Positions 29,901-42,816 of a stretch of DNA of 64,000 nt are shown here, in pieces; the first letter of the stretch is position 1; the number at the start of each line of letters is the position of its first letter. The stretch lies in contig NC_082595.1 in assembly GCF_030936135.1 (NCBI RefSeq), forward strand, positions 107,921,334-107,985,333, read 5' to 3'. A program made the position numbers and the translations under genes. The notes below the pieces were generated by a model, which saw nothing but the letters and a program-made list of their open reading frames with translations, was not told the DNA's origin and searched no databases. The DNA comes from Gavia stellata. Its lineage: Eukaryota; Chordata; Aves; Gaviiformes; Gaviidae.

Positions 29901-32900
29901 GAGAAGTCTTTTGTTCCTCATTGACCTTTCATGATAAAGCTTTCCTTACTGGCATCAGCAAATGCAAATGCATGTCAATCTGAGCTATCTCCAAGTTTCT
30001 CTTGGGTTGCAGACACTCTATAACATCACTTGATTTAATTTTGTTTCCTCCAATGTGTTCTTGTTACATTCATGTTAATCAAAACAAAAATTTCCCAAAA
30101 CATAAGACAAGATTTAAATGGAAACAGAAAGCTCTATTCTACCAAAGCAAAGGCTTTGGTAGAAGCTCAGTAGTGGGGATGCTGTTAAAAAAGAAAACTG
30201 GAAAGATGCACCTAAAAATAATTATTTTTCAATGTTGTTTACAGGATTTCTTAGCTGTGCTAGCTAGGGGGTCATTGGCAGCATGGACTTTGGAGGGTTG
30301 TTTTCCAGTGTCAAGGAAATTATGTATTCTTCCGAATTACCTTTTACCTGAAGATCACATTATGCCCAAAGGAGTCTTCAAAACAGTTTCTAGCAACCCC
30401 TTCTATGTTCATCTATCACATAAAATTTAAGTGAACTTTCAGCTCTAGGTGAAAGTCCTGATTATCTGTGAATCTGCACAGATTCTGTAACATGCTGTTT
30501 TCTCTTATTACTTTCACCCTTCCTAGCAAATAATATTAATTTTCTCTACCAATTCTTTTCTTCCCTGACAGTTTGATTTACATAGTGGCTTTTTTTCCCC
30601 CTTGCTTAATTTCTACTTCCAAGTGCCACATTGTAGAAAGCATTTTCTAGACATATGCAAGAGATTTTTCTGGGCTTGTGCACAGGTCACATGTGCCACT
30701 TTTATAATTGTCATGATCAACCAGTTTGCAAGTGGGTGGGGATTTGTTTCCCTGTGAGGAAAACTGGCAAAAAAAAAAGTGCTTTTGAGAAATAGTGACT
30801 CTAGAGAGCTATGATGTTAGGGGATATAAGTGCAACAGTAAGTGTATTCATCTGTTTGCTTTGACTGTGACAATATGCATTACAATCCCTGTCTTGTGGC
30901 ACAGGAACTTTTGTTCCTCACATCAAGTTTTTTACCAGTTTTCTGTGTTTCTAAGGTGTCTATTCCATTATCTGTAAATGGTGTGTGTGATTTCCATCTC
31001 CCTGTTTGCTGAAGACTTCAGCTTTATAAATCCTCTTTTCTTTTGCCCCCACTGGTCTTTTACGGTTACAATTTTGCTCAGTACAGTGCTGTGCTGTTCC
31101 TGCAAAGGTCCTGTGCGCTCCATTTGCTGTAAGGAAAGGCCACATCACCGGAGTGATGACTACAGGAAAATTGGCATGCTTTCTGTTTCAGCAAGAGGGC
31201 CTGTTCCTATCTCTTCCACTTCATTGTGCCCTCCTGTTGAGAAGGTTAAGTACTCCTCTCTCCACTAAATCTTGCAGAGTACACAAATGGTACAGAAATC
31301 TTAAGTGAGCTGCATAATGCTGTTTGCCGCAATAATTGCAATCCATGCATGAAGAGTCAAAGAGGGTGGCTAGGGAATATTCCTCAATGAAAAGATGTGT
31401 TAACTTCAATTTCCCTCGCTAATATAGCTCCCAGTGCTACTTTTGTACAACAACCCATCCGTAGCAGCCAGCTCGCAGAGGGAGTCTGCAGACTGAGACT
31501 GTAGGAAACAGGCTCCAGGGAGCTGATCCCAGACCTCCTGCTATGTGTGGCACTTTCATCATTTAGCTAAACATCAGCCTCTCAGAGGACGAGCTGTAAC
31601 GTTCTTAGTCGCACAGCAGCAAGGTGCTGTTTAGTGGTGATGCATGAAATAATTGGTCTGACCTCCATGAAGATTTGTCAAGACAGAGAAGTGGTAAATA
31701 CCTGATTTTGGTGAGTGCTGTAAACTCTGAGACACATCAAAAGTTAAAAACCAACAAAAACTTTGCTGTTTTTACATGTGTTAACACTGATCCACAAATT
31801 CTGATGAGTGCAACCTTGGCACAAGTTGCAAAGGTAGGTAGAACAATCAGTATACAAAAAAAATTTCCTACAAGAAACTCCCATATTTCTTGTTTTTCCT
31901 ATGCACAACTAACATGTCCTTCAGTTGTCTGAATATCAGGAAAGTAGGGACTTCTTTGTTTGTAGCTTGAATGCTGACCAAATGGAAGACATGATTTGTG
32001 ACCTTCATAATTAACTTACATGGCTGTTTTTTAGTTACCAGGAAGTAGGTACTAAATCACTGAATACCCAGAAGTAGTCCTGTGCTATTGAACTGACAAG
32101 ATGAATTTATTATTTCCTTACAATGGGCCAAGAACAAATTCAATGAACAACTGCAACCCAACTTACTATCTAAAATACAACACCCCTTCCGGGACAAGCC
32201 AAGACTGGAGCTACTACAACGAATTGAGAGCCAATAAATATGGGCATACAAGGAAAAATAATTTCAGTAAAGTCCAATCTCTGAAGTGTTCATACCAACC
32301 TGTGAAAGATACAAGTTTTCATGCCATAGCTCATTAGATGCCACATTCTTCTTAGACACTTTCCAGGTACATCTAAAACAAATGCTTACCGGCATTAAAT
32401 AACTCATGTAAGGCTGGACAAAAATCTTTCATACTGGTTTGTTCAACTGATCTGTCTAGCTAGATCTGCAATGACTGTTAGTGTGAAGCTACTGGAATAA
32501 AGTGAACTCCAAAGATTTAAGCTTGGTTTTCGACATACTTATGGTCAATATTATGTCAAAATGGTCCGGATTGTTGTTGTGTTTCAAAAGCACCCATCCT
32601 TATGTTTATTGATGGTCCAAGGCCCATCCAGGAGGCAGGGCAAAAAACAAGACTAGAGACAGGTACACTGAGATGAGACATGGTGAGCCAAAATGGGGCT
32701 TCTGGGGCTGTGGGTAGGTGATGGGAGAGGCTCCAAGGGAGGCTGGTCAGGGCCATTAAAGCCTATGAGTGCCCTCAGTGCCCTAAAACATCCCTGATGC
32801 CTGTTATGAAATTCTAGGCTTGGATGGTCATTCATACTTCTGGTGATTTTTGCCTGTCCAGCAAACTTTCTACATTTTTGGATGGCCTTTCCCTTATCTC

Positions 32901-33397
32901 ATGGTTTGTCTCCAAACTGCTTGCTTTCATTTCACTTTTCCCTCCTGGTTCTTTATCCATTTATTTTTCTTCCACTGCCTCCTCTCTCCTTTCCCATTTG
33001 TGAGCTGATTTCCTCATGAATACCCAGCTGCTACGATCTGTGGAAGAAGCACGATGGCTGCTTCCAGCACATTATTTATTGTGACTGACATTTTTTACCT
33101 CTTCAATCACCCAGCATTTGTCTGTTTAGGAACACAGGGAATTTTTAGGTCGTTGAGGACTCTTCCTGGAATTGTAGGTAGCTTATCACATAATCACTTC
33201 CATAAATGTTTTGCCCTCTATTTGTAAAGTTTTTTTATGTCCTTCTTCATTCACTTGGAAGGTTGCTGCTAATCTTTCCCATTTTAATGCTTAGAAACTG
33301 ATTTCATCATTAAATTTATTCATACAGTGTATGTATCTTGTTCTTGTGATGAAAATATCTGGTAGCTCAAGCACCTCTTACATTTTTTTTAACCCTT
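23942..33397. other. intergenic region between RHAG and the CRISP gene, left part
   Basis: Contains the RHAG upstream region, an A run near 23998-24009, a short CA-rich stretch near 25815-25830 and no exon I can support. The long open frames at 29200-29655 and 30002-30430 lack motifs, splice signals and coding-like composition. Confidence 0.5.
32575..32850. other. GC-richer unidentified patch
   Basis: Richer in G and C than its surroundings, with phrases such as GGCCATTAAAGCC and GCCCTCAGTGCCCTAAAAC that look repeat-derived. I cannot name the family. Confidence 0.25.
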
Positions 33398-33680
33398 CTG
33401 ATGTTTGCAGAGAGTAATCATATCCCCCTTCAGCTTTTGCTTTTTCTAATCAAGAGGACTCTTTGGTTTTCTCTGATATTGTAGACTGTTTTCCTGAGCA
33501 TGTTAATATTTCTTCCTTTGGAGCTTAATTTCAGCTCACTTAATGACAAATAACCAGAGTTATAAACAGAATTTCGAATGAATTCTCACCAATATCACAT
33601 AAGATAGCATTAGCTCTTCTGTTTTCTGGAAATGCGTGATGCATCCTAAGGTGACATTTGATTACAACCTCACTTTTGTA
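33398..33680 (-). mobile_element. probable ancient, highly diverged CR1
   Basis: The plus strand keeps the order of CR1 ORF2 antisense landmarks in decayed form: ATATCCCCCTTCAGC, a region like the CACAGTACTCC/TCACCA segment (AGAATTTCGAATGAATTCTC), then GCATTAGCTC and GTGATGCATCCTAAGG. No tail survives. The call rests on ordered weak matches. Confidence 0.4.
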
Positions 33681-36600
33681 GTTAACAGTCATCTTTCAAT
33701 TAATATATCCATGTTTTCCGCTGTAGAATTGCTTCATGTTGACTGCCTCCAACATTATCACAGAAAAATGAGTAACTGTTAAGCATCTAGTTCAAACTAG
33801 TCACTGTGACTCCCTTTATGGTCTGAGGCTTCTCCAGGCCTATGCTTCATCCTACTAGTTTTGGACTATTTTCTCCTCCTCCCCACTGACCACAAAAAAC
33901 CTCCAGATTGAGCTGCTTAGAACTGGACAAATAACTTACCATCATCTAAAGAAGGTACATTACTCACCTGCAGCATATTTGCCTTCTACCCAATGAGCCA
34001 GAAAGAACAATTGAAAGTTTTCTTTTTATTTAGAACAAAAGAAGACTAAGAGGACACACAGTAGCACACTTCAAATGTCTTTAAGGTTTCTGCAATAATA
34101 CATTTCTTGTATTACTAAAAGGGAGAAAGGGGAGTTCCTAGCTTTTAATTCCATGTGGCATCTACAGAAATGAACCTTTACATTGTGGATGTCTACATTT
34201 ATCTTGGTGAGCTGGTGCTCCCTTTATTAGAGGTGAAGGAAATAGCTATTTGAGGGGTGTAATTCAACATATTACCCAAAGCAGGTAAAATTTACTTATT
34301 TCTCTCTCACTTTTTCATTCTCTGTCTCTCTGTTTCTCTTTCAAATATAAAAAGGAGTAACTCCACAGGCCTTTAATGTGAGGTGAGATGAATCCCACCT
34401 GAAATTCTCACAGACTTTAAGTAGTTTAGTTGCATAGCAGATTATTCATTTGAGAAAACACCATTTCTGTTTCAGGGATGAGGAATTGAAGCAAAGAATC
34501 CTCCACAGTCTGAGGATCAGGCCCTGGCTTATTCCAGGATCCTTTCCAAGGGAGACTCAAGAAGTGTGGCACCAGGACCTCTGTCTGATATGCTCCAGCT
34601 CCATTGCCTTAACTGCAAACATTGTCCTCAATTGGCTGAGATAAGGATGATATGAAGAGATGTCCAAGCATCAGTCTGTCTTTTGAGAATTCTGCTTTGG
34701 GACTGCAGGACACCTGGTCAGGGTACTCTTATGTTTTCAATGTCAAGTACCATGCTTAAGGAGACTTATCAGAAAATTCACTGTGAATGGAAGTGAGAAG
34801 TTTGGTTGTATGTTTTGGCAAATGAAGCCTGTCCCATCTTTTGTGTCACCGAAAGGTGTCAATCAGACCCACTCATTCCATTGTCTCAACTGGGCTTTGG
34901 AAAAAGCTTTTTAGGCACAACTACTCCTAGCACATCCTGAAGATAATCACACGATCCTGTGACTGTTATTTATAGCTAAAGGCTAATATAAAATGAAAAT
35001 AAATAGGTATCTTGAACAAGGGCTGCTTTAATTTCTCCTAGGAACAGGGTTAGCTGAGACAACAGCGTACTAGATAGCACCATTTCTGCACTCAGTGTAG
35101 GTGCCTGAGGAAGGAGAAAGTCTAAAGTGTTGAGCTTCCTCCTCCGGGTATGTAAAGTGGTAAATAAAACTCTTTAACCTGCAACAGTAGTTCTCCAGAC
35201 AGTCACAAAACCGCAGAATTCCAGGAAAGCCTGCCAGATAACCACCAAGTTGCAACAATAGTGCCTGCTTTGGAAAAAACAGCAGGGAGGAGACTCAAAA
35301 CCTGATTTTGATCTGGAAAGGCTTGTGAGTAAAATGTGTCCAGATTTACGAAACTTTCAGAAACAAGGTGTTTGCCTCATTTCCTGCCATTGTCTCCAAT
35401 ACCCAGATTTTGTCTTGAACCAAGAGGAAGAACACTATCCTTACCCTTCCAGAAGAGTTATAGTGTGTGCAAACTAGCTACTCCCAGATCTTCATCTGGA
35501 TCTTGCAAATATTAACTCACTTGCTCTGATATACACTGTTGTCACAACCAACCAGTAGGCTTTTCTACTTACTGAAAGTATTTATGGCTAGAATACAAGT
35601 ATCATTAGACTTTCATTGCCTTCTGGATCAAGGTGGTGAAAACAGAACTTGACTTTGAGTTAGTCTACCTGCAGATGAGAAGTCTCTATTCATATACCAA
35701 TGAAACATCCTGCCAGCTCCTTCCTAGCTGGATACACAGGTTTTAGTAGCAAAAGAGATCTTTTGATAACATGTCTCCAATATTAAAAAGGAATCTCTGG
35801 TGCAGAACGTGTTTTGCTGCTATAAGCTTCTGTCCAGTAGAACTTCTGCCAGGACAGAAATGTTGGAAGGTGAGAATTCTTCACACCTCTGAGTTGACAA
35901 AAATATTCCCATAAATCATTCTAACATTTGGACTGAGCTTGAACAGTATCATATTTTGTGCTCCTCATCAGGCTGAGGAAATAATGTATAGATTCAAGCA
36001 CTGGAGTGAAAAAAATTTCAAGGGGGCTTGCTTGCTGAGAGATGGATGCTGCAAAGCACATCTACAACTTGTTATTAAAGTGAATGATTAAACTCTCTCA
36101 TGTGACAAAATTCCAGAATATTAAATGTGCATGCAAAAGCTCAATTTTCTTTCAGATTTATTCATTTTAATCAAAGACAGTTTTGCATTACTAATGCATT
36201 ACCCCCTGTACAATAGAAAAAGAAGGAAAAAAAAAAAGGAGTTTTGTCACTTGTGGTAGCCAATATGTTGAGTAACATCTCCTGACATAAGAAATAGTGA
36301 CACCTGCACAGGAACCACTCCTAAAATCAAAGCACTAAGTTAGGAGTCTAATTCAAAAAAATAGGAGACATTTTTGTGTTTTCTGATACATTGCTGGGTG
36401 AGGGAGGAAAGTCTCCTCCATCATAGGGCCAGAGTTGCACAGCCACATCTGCACAAAAAGTGAATCCATTCTTGCTTTGAAATTACTGGTTTTGTGTAAT
36501 TTCCATGCTTCAGAAGCAGTAGTGCTTACAAACTCTTCCTTACTCCTCTGTGTTACAATCCTGTACAAAAATCACAAGGGCTACCTTTCAACTTTTGCCA

Positions 36601-39192
36601 AAATAAGCAGTTTTTCACCATCCAGGAATCAATTTGTGGAAAACTTGGGTTGTCATAAGTGTCTGCACAAAGAATGGTGTATATCACTACATAAAAATAC
36701 AATGGTTTAGCATATACTTCCTTTGTTATCTTCTGTATAAGTTTCTGGAATATGTTTACATTGGGAAAAGTACTGTTTGAAGAGGGTAGGTGAAAGGTTA
36801 TACATGCCCTAAAATAAAAATTGGTGGTTTAAAGTCAATGAATAAAATAAAAAAACCCCTTGTGTTCCATTCAAAATTTGTCAACAAAACAAATAAAAGC
36901 CTTAATTTGATTTTAGTTTGGCAGCTTGGGTTTGCTTCTTTACTTCCATTGCTTTATGCAGAAGTGGGAGAAGAGAAGAAAGCAGAGAAGGAGTGTTAAT
37001 GATGCAAAACAGAAAGAGAAAAGTGACATTTGGCTTGAAATGATCATTCATTACTGCGGAAAAACCCCGAATTCTGATGATAAGCATTTTAAAGAGCCAT
37101 TTTCACTTACACATGTGTTGAGCACTGGGTTGCCCATCATTAACAGAATGAATAGTTAACATGGGCATTTTTCTTAATGTATGCAGCAGTATTTCCATGC
37201 CAATCTGCTACCTCAACTTTTCCTAAAAATTGCCTTTCTTCAAGACTTGTTATTGACATGGGTGTCAGCATGTCTTCGTTAGTCTTAGGGAACAACCCCA
37301 TGGCTGCATTGCGCAGACCCAAGCCCACACGACTGATCCCAGTGACCAGCCCATGAACCTTCAGACATTACTGGTGGGTCAGCATGGGAGGGAGTGTCAT
37401 TTCCTCACTTGTATCTCCTGGTGCCCTGTGTCCCCTTGACTTGTGGTTAAACTGAGATATAATTATACTGGAGGTGTGGCTACTGAATGTGATAGTATAA
37501 GTAACAGGTCTTAGTGCTTCATAGGCTCTTTTTCTCAGTGTTCACTAATTAATCTTCCTTGCCCTGACTATGTCAGTTTATCTCTGTGGTGCAGTCGGTG
37601 AGACCGATGCATGGAGGTTAAATGTCTTGCTTGCAGCCCGGAGCGGAGACAGTAGCTGTCAAGTAGGTTCTTAATGAGAAAGTCCGTCTCCTGTTTTTCA
37701 CAGTTTAAATGTGGCCCTTACACTTAGAGGAATCCGATTTTTGGCAGCCTGGCTTAGAGGAGTGAGGAGCAGCCCAGGGGTGGGGAACATCATCATCCTG
37801 TCCCAGCTCTGATGGCCCTTTGCTGCTTGGTCTTGCTCAGGCATCTTGCTACAGTTTTGTTTCTTGGACATTAATTTGGTATTCTGACAACACAAATTTC
37901 TAATGGCATGTCAAGGTTTCCAACCCTTGCTTTCCATTTAATATAAAGTATAAAGTATTTCCATTTAGTATAAAGTCTTAGCTTTAGCTGCTTAACCTGC
38001 TGCTATTGTAGGTGTGATATGTTAAGGATATGAGTGAGGTAAGATTTATGGAAGAGTTGTTCTCTCTATCATATCCATAGATGGAGAAAAACAGGGAAGA
38101 TTTAGGCCCATGACTCTCAGCAAGACTTTAGGATACTGGAAGTGAAAGACCTTTTATTTTTCTTAGCCCAGAGGCTGATTCCCAGATAGCTAAATTAGAT
38201 AAAGTGACTACTGCAGTTGGCGTATTTTAGATATTAAAAATGTTCTTCCTTCGCAAGCCATAAGACTGTTAAAGTTACTTCATAACATTTTTTCAAAACT
38301 CTGTGTTTAAAGTCCTTGTCATGTAAGTTAACTGCTTAAGAGCTCTTACATCATTCTCCACAGATAAGTCTTAGACTTGTACCATAGTAGTTGCTCTTAT
38401 CATCTCTTAGCATATGTGCTTCTTGTGAGTATAGCTGGAACCAGAATTGAAATTGTAAGAAATTCTCGGTGTTATTAGTTTCTCCCCTGAACTACACTTA
38501 AAAAGCAGCACAATTCTGCATATGTAACTTCAGCACATACCAAAAAGCATATGCTAGTCCCATAAAGGAAATAACTCTCAGGGCATCAGTATAAAAAATA
38601 AATTTGTGAAAATGCAGTCAGAGAATGCAGAAAAATGTTATTTGACACGCTGGATCTCAGTGAATGTCATGTTGCTTTTACCTCACCTGCATATGGGAAA
38701 CTCATATTCGGAAGTATCTCAGCCTTTCCAGGGACATGAACAACTAAGTGGAGTGACCCAAGCTCTCCTTGAAGTCTGTGCTGAGAAAGAGGATCATCTA
38801 GGTGGCATTTCATCCCACCTGCTATTTCTTCTATTCCACATCAACAGGGAGGCAGAATCTTTTGAAATCCCCTATGAAAGCAAGACGGTTAATGCCTGGG
38901 TACCCTGCAGTAGCCCCGCAGGATGGGTGATGCTCCAGGGTGGCACTTCGTGGTGCAGAGTATCTCTTCCAGCTGCTGCTGCTGCCATGCCCAAACACCA
39001 TAGCTGGATATCCAGAGCACAGAAGCTGGTTCTTTGGGGAGGGAGGTGTCTCAGAAATCTCTGATAATAAAATAATTCCTCTTTAAATATTCATTGGGCC
39101 AGAGAGAGAGGGAGGAAAAAGAAAGTGTGTGGATGGAAGGAGTTTTAACCCCCATCTCCTTGGTTGTAAGCAGAAATTAAATCTTGGAAAAT
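33681..39192. other. intergenic, no recognised content
   Basis: AT-rich sequence with small A-rich and T-rich runs. No exon of CRISP, RHAG or another gene I know. The open frame at 38606-39064 has no supporting motif. Confidence 0.5.
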
Positions 39193-39580
39193 ATAGAATC
39201 ATAGAATCATAGAATTGTTTAGGTTGAAAAAGACCTTTAAGATCATCGAGTCCAACCGTAAACCTAACTCTGCCAAGTCCACCACTAAACCATGTCCCCA
39301 AGCGCCTCATCCACGCATCTTTTAAATACTTCCAGGGATGGTGACTCAACCACCTCCCTGGGCAGCCTGTTCCAGTGTCTGACAACACTTTCAGTGAAGA
39401 CACTTTTCCTAATATCCAATCTAAACCTCCCCTGGTGCAACTTGAGGCCATTTCCTCTTGTCCTATCACTTGTCACTTGGGAGAAGAGACCAACACCCAC
39501 CTCACCACAACCCCCTTTCAGGTGACTGTAGAGAGCGATGAGGTCTCCCCTCAGCCTCCTCTTCTCCAGACTGAACAACC
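39193..39580 (-). mobile_element. CR1 LINE 3' fragment (left copy of an adjoining pair)
   Basis: Tail TAGAATCATAGAATCATAG at the left edge, then the CR1 3' region and the end of ORF2 on the minus strand (for example [16 protein letters not shown]). It ends at GACTGAACAACC, where the tail of the next CR1 begins. Confidence 0.95.
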
Positions 39581-40385
39581 CACAGAATCACAGAATCACA
39601 GAATCACAGATTCACTAAGGTTGGAAAAGACCTGTAAGATCATCAAGTCCAACCTAAAAAAAAAAAAACAAACCACCCACAAACCACAAAACACACTGCA
39701 ACCCACACCAAAACAACCCACCCAAACACCACACAGCACCATGCCCATCAAGCCACATCCCACAACACCATATCTACACGCTCCTTGAATACCTCCAGGG
39801 AGGGTGACTCCACCACTTCCCTGGGCAGCTTATTCCAGTGTCTCACCACTCTCTCAGTAAAGACATTTTTCCTAATATCCAGCCTGAACCTCCCCTGGTG
39901 CAACTTGAGGCCATTTCCTCTTGTCCTGTCACTCGTCACTTGGGAGAAGAGACCAACACCCACCTCCCCACAACCCCCTTTCAGGTAGTTGTAGAGAGCG
40001 ATAAGGTCTCCCCTCAGCCTCCTCTTCTCCAGGCTAAACAACCCTAGCTCCCTCAGCCACTCCTCATAAGACTTGTGTTCCAGACCCCTCACCAGCTTCA
40101 TCGCCCTTCTCTGGACACGCTCCAGCACCTCAATGTCCTTCTTGGAGTGAGGGGCCCAAAACTGAACACAGAATTCGAGGCGCGGCCTCACCAGCGCCGA
40201 GTACAGGGACACGATCCCCTCCCTACTCCCACTGGCCACACTCTTTCTGATCCAGGCCAGGATGGCGTTGGCCTTCTTGGCCACCTGGGCACACTGCTGG
40301 CTCATCTTCAGCCGGCTGTCGACCAACACCCCCAGGTCCTTTTCAGCTTTCCAGCCACTCGTCCCCCATATCTTGGAAAACACCT
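39581..40385 (-). mobile_element. CR1 LINE 3' fragment with long ORF2 remnant and A/C-rich insert
   Basis: Begins with three CACAGAAT units. An A/C-rich insert (about 39655-39735) lies at the same point as in the copy at 8631. From about 39748 to 40383 the minus strand is open for 211 codons and encodes the C-terminal part of CR1 reverse transcriptase ORF2, with [17 protein letters not shown] and [20 protein letters not shown]. The 5' part of the element is missing, so it cannot move by itself. Confidence 0.97.
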
Positions 40386-42688
40386 GGGAGTTTTGCCAAA
40401 ATTACGTATCCTCCTGTAAGAGAACTGGGGTTTTATAGAATAGTATTTTCTGAGGAAAGCACAGGTTTCTCAGGAAATTTTTACCCAGCTTTGGTACGAT
40501 TTACACTTTCTACAAGTATGGCTGTGGTCGTAGGTACCTTAAATAGTGGCATACAGTCATGATGTTGAAACTGAGCTTCAAGCAGGTAGAAAATCAAGGG
40601 TACCAGAATTAGCCATTGATATAACGGAATATAAATTCCCTTAATTGGATAGTATAACTTGTTTTTATATGATAGTAATTTGGCCAACAGAGACAGGATG
40701 AAACAATGGAGGGGAAGAAAGTGCTACTAAACTATTTCTGTATGTAGTGCTTATTTATTTATCCAATGTTATCTAAGAAACTCAGTGCAGGCTAATGTTA
40801 AAAACAGGTCAGGGCAGGCCCAGAGCTTCAGTTTCTAGTAAAAGAAGCAGCCCTTCATACAGGTAGCAAAATGAAAAACCGATGCAGTGGAATGTCTGGG
40901 TATGGTTCACCCTCTTGTGTTTTTAACCAGAATTGCAGTCCTATGGAAAATGGTCTAAAATAGCAAAAGAGGGTGGTAAGTGGGATCAGTCCTGCTCAGG
41001 GCTGGTATATGTGACTCAAGACCTATGGGAGACCAGCACCCATCTTGAGGAGCAGCTGGTGGTCCAGTGGGACATCCTAGTGCATCATCCTTCATGGCAC
41101 CAGGATGTATCACTTGCTCCACAGAGGTGTAGGACAAGTGTCAGGAGGAAGGTTAGCGGAAAGGTGCTTCTCTGCTCAGTGAGAAGATGCTGTTCCAGAT
41201 GTCTGGTTTTTAATATTTATCAAAGTTTATAATGTGTCAGCATGAAGAGCTTCTCTTTCCTCTCTATCTACCTTTTTATTAAAGTTAGAAATGCAAAGAT
41301 GAGATAAAAGCTGTAACATGTAAATAAAAAAGCTGTAAGATGATTCTGAAATGCTGTTTTATCAATGTAATAACAGTGTCAGTCAGAGGCACGACTGTGA
41401 TAATGCTCCTCACTAAATGGGTCAGAAAGTTTCTCCACGGAACCACGGCCACTGACAGGTACCAAACCTAAGCCCTCAGTTCTGGGTCAGCAGAGGTACA
41501 CGGTCCTTTGAAGTCATACCCCGCATTGTAAAGGGCCTGGAAAGATGTGAAATGAAAACCCTTCCTCAAGGAAATGCATCATTAGAAGCGATACACGAAG
41601 TAACACGACACTGCAACCAAGTGCAGCAGATCCAGCTGAACGTCCCCTAAGGCAGGAGCTGGTGGCCTGCCTGCAAACAGAGGTGGGAGAAGGCACATCT
41701 AAGGCCTTCAGCTGAACGTAATCCTCTCGGAGAGACCCTAGAGGTGTGCACTGCTAGGAATTGGCACTAAGAGGGTTCCTAGGAAGCTCTGGAGAAAATC
41801 AGCTATTTTGATGGGGGTTTTGGGGGACTTGGATCCACTGCCTTTGGGGGTTTTTTGGTAGCTGTATTTTTTTTTCTACGTGCTGCAATATTAATCCCAA
41901 GCGAGTGGGAGACTTACTTACTCATAGAGAGGATGGGAAGGGATATCTGTACCTCTTTCTTTGTATGAATGCTTTTAAAAAGCTTCTTATTTCTTGACTG
42001 TTGGTGCCATGTGAAAAAAATTATCATTTATCACCTGCATACCCACATGTATCAGAAGATTCGTGTTTAGGCCACAGGGTAAAATTGGGCAGATTCGATG
42101 TATGCCTCTTATTTTGACTGTACAAAAAAATGCATCATTTTTTGGTTTGTCTTTCTTTTCTGGTCTCATCCCCACTCACATAAAGTATCAAAGAATCTTG
42201 AAATATCCATAAGGAATTTTCCAAATGAAAAAAAAAGTATTATAAATAACGTCAATGAAAAACTCTGTTTGTGAACCAGTGGTAAATCATGTATTTATTT
42301 AGCAGGAATACATTCCATTTATCATCAAAGAAAAGGTAACAGAAAAAAGTTAAGTGGAATTTAACATACTTTGCAAAAAACCTAAAGTGTTTTAAAAGTG
42401 TGTTTCCCATTAAAAAGAAATGAATCAGTGGAAAATCCACTGCATGGAAAACCATAAAGTAACACATCAGTAGCTTAAGCATGATTTCTATAAAGCCTAA
42501 AACAACATCAGGTTATTTGAGCTACTAGACTTATTTAGGACTGAAACAATGGTGAGATTTCAGAAAAAAAAATGTTGCCTATAGGTCAATCGGAGCTGAT
42601 GCACTGAGGGTGAATACACTTCACAGTGAGTTCTACTCTTTCCTAACTAGTAAGTCTCACAGCAGCTATAATGACATCCACCAGGATA
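40386..42688. other. 3' flank of the CRISP gene
   Basis: Contains the CRISP 3' UTR on its right side and otherwise nothing I recognise. Confidence 0.5.
42294..42299 (-). terminator. candidate CRISP polyadenylation signal
   Basis: AATAAA on the minus strand, about 390 bp downstream of the CRISP stop codon. It is the first canonical hexamer I found there. Usage not shown. Confidence 0.4.
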
Positions 42689-42816
42689 TTATATGATTTG
42701 AGTGGTGCATCTACAGGTAGCAGGACACTTCTCCTTCACCAGTGAATGGTTACAGCTAAACAAGGCTCTCAGATTTTTGCAGTTTCCAAAGAAATCTTGA
42801 TACTTGCAAGGATTGG
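42689..42816 (-). CDS. CRISP2: CRISP coding exon 7 (residues 205-246 and stop, ion-channel regulator domain)
   Basis: [36 protein letters not shown], then a short tail and TAA. This gives the last six cysteines of the Crisp domain. Acceptor CTTGTATTTTAG ending at 42817. Confidence 0.95.

Noticed and set aside
30002-30430. Long plus-strand open frame (142 codons)
   Set aside because: Same reasons; no recognisable domain.
37590-37660. Possible tRNA-like segment (GGTGCAGTCGGTGAGACCGATG)
   Set aside because: A small stem can be drawn, but no cloverleaf, A box or B box could be made out.
38606-39064. Long plus-strand open frame (152 codons)
   Set aside because: No family resemblance, low-complexity Ala run, no exon signals.
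24000-42000. A second CRISP gene or PGK2, as in the mammalian cluster
   Set aside because: No exon with the CAP signature, hinge or cysteine pattern was found between RHAG and the one CRISP gene.
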